NCBI GenBank assembly: GCA_012511645.1
Contig: JAAZFP010000109.1
Coordinates: 1 to 5,875 of the forward strand
Reading direction: 5' to 3'
DNA length: 5,875 nt
DNA from: Microbacteriaceae bacterium
GTDB taxonomy: Bacteria; Actinomycetota; Actinomycetes; Actinomycetales; Microbacteriaceae
Shown here: positions 5,281 through 5,875 of the stretch, one piece after another
Layout of the letters: each line of letters begins with the position of its first letter
Position numbering within the stretch: the stretch's first letter is position 1
Position numbers and translations under genes: made by a program
The notes under the pieces: generated by a model
What the model saw: the letters and a program-made list of their open reading frames with translations, nothing else
The model's database searches: none
What the model was told of the DNA's origin: nothing

Positions 5281-5875
5281 TTATCTTGCGTGGCCCAGCA
5301 GCGCTCGCAGCGCCTCTGCGAGGGCAACCGGTGATGCCTCGTGCAGATTATGGGGGCCAGCAATCGTCGTGGTTGCTGATGCTGGCAAGCGCTTCTGCCA
5401 CTGGGCAAGCAACGACGAATCGATCATTCCCTGGTCGCCGAGGATCAGCGACACGGGAACCCCGGCTTCGTGCAGCGCCTCAAGCGGTTGCCACAGCGGT
5501 TCGAACGGAGCTTGGTCGCTGGAGCGCTCAACCGGCGGTGTCTCGAGGTGTGCGAAATGGTGGGTCCACTCCCAACGCCCATCGGCACGCTGGCGGGCAT
5601 TGAGCGCGACCCCGCGGGTGAGGGCCGCGCGGTCGCTGCCGATGCCAAAGGCAATCGCCCGATCGACCATCTCGTCCGGGGACTCGAAGTCCCGCTGGCC
5701 AGTGATGAATTCGCTGATGGCTCCCGCATCGGTATGCGGTCGCACTCCCGGCGAGATATCAACCAGCACCAGCCCCTGCAGGCGTGGCAGCAGATCGTGC
5801 GCTGCGGCGGCGGCGGTGAGCCCACCGAGCGAGTGACCCACGAGCACAAACGGCTCTGGAGCCAACCAGTCAAGC
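5281..5875 (-). CDS. Alpha/beta-hydrolase fold protein, N-terminus cut by window edge
   Basis: C-terminal 198 codons of a hydrolase whose beginning lies beyond the right edge. Translation enters as LDWLAPEPFVLVGHSLGG. GHSLGG is the nucleophile elbow, with the serine codon at 5830-5832. Next come the strand LQGLVLVDISPG and a helical cap with SPDEMVDRAIAFG and WEWTHHFAHL. The strand VSLILGDQGMID then supplies the probable acid (an Asp of GDQGMID), and GPHNLHEASP supplies the catalytic histidine, so the triad looks complete. Roughly 80-100 residues, including the oxyanion-hole loop, are expected outside the window. A TTG at 5863-5865 could be mistaken for a start, but it sits inside the fold just before the elbow and the frame stays open upstream. 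It ends with TAA 170 bases ahead of the importer operon on the same strand; no functional link is evident. Likely an esterase or related ester/C-C bond hydrolase; substrate unknown. Confidence 0.9.
   Translation of the reverse strand, partial: LDWLAPEPFVLVGHSLGGLTAAAAAHDLLPRLQGLVLVDISPGVRPHTDAGAISEFITGQRDFESPDEMVDRAIAFGIGSDRAALTRGVALNARQRADGRWEWTHHFAHLETPPVERSSDQAPFEPLWQPLEALHEAGVPVSLILGDQGMIDSSLLAQWQKRLPASATTTIAGPHNLHEASPVALAEALRALLGHAR

Noticed and set aside
5193..5836. Two overlapping plus-strand frames across the intergenic gap and the hydrolase
   Set aside because: They cover the hydrolase triad motifs on the other strand, lack recognisable domains, and have Ser/Arg/Ala-biased antisense composition.
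5863..5865. TTG codon as the start of the hydrolase
   Set aside because: It lies nine codons before the nucleophile Gly-His-Ser, inside the conserved fold, and the frame remains open to the window edge. The gene is truncated by the window, not short.
1..5875. CRISPR arrays, tRNA or rRNA genes, insertion sequences, phage or defence genes
   Set aside because: I saw no regularly spaced repeats, RNA gene signatures, transposase motifs or terminal inverted repeats. Nearly all bases are accounted for by the transporter and hydrolase genes.

Overview
The window looks like a high-GC actinobacterial chromosome segment, possibly Microbacteriaceae. GC-rich codon use, a membrane-anchored binding protein without an outer-membrane style export signal, and GTG starts point that way. 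The genus is an inference from general style; no marker gene is present.

All recognisable genes read on the minus strand, so the biological order runs from high to low coordinates. At the right edge is the C-terminal part of an alpha/beta-hydrolase (5281-5875, cut by the window). A 170-base gap (5111-5280) follows. It holds an A+T-richer patch with 11-bp direct repeats and promoter-like hexamers, and a perfect 9-bp-arm palindrome just ahead of the ribosome binding site. Next comes a complete family-5 peptide/nickel-type ABC importer operon: substrate-binding protein (3518-5110), permease 1 (2524-3477), permease 2 (1559-2527), ATPase 1 (786-1562) and ATPase 2 (1-789, C-terminus cut by the window). 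The binding protein and permease 1 are 40 bases apart. Each of the next three junctions is a 4-base ATGA overlap, so the permeases and ATPases are probably translationally coupled and made in matched amounts.

Together the five proteins would form one importer. A surface-tethered binding protein captures a peptide or similar small ligand. Two membrane subunits form the channel. Two different ATPases, both with complete Walker A, Q-loop, signature, Walker B and H-loop motifs, power import. The substrate cannot be read from sequence; di-/oligopeptides are the likeliest guess for the family.

I did not find a new system. The points worth checking are modest: the binding protein has an apparent transmembrane anchor and no lipobox cysteine, the four complete transporter subunits contain no cysteine at all, permease 2 has a low-complexity tail, and the intergenic region carries repeats that may be regulatory. 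Open frames on the plus strand are antisense shadows of these genes.
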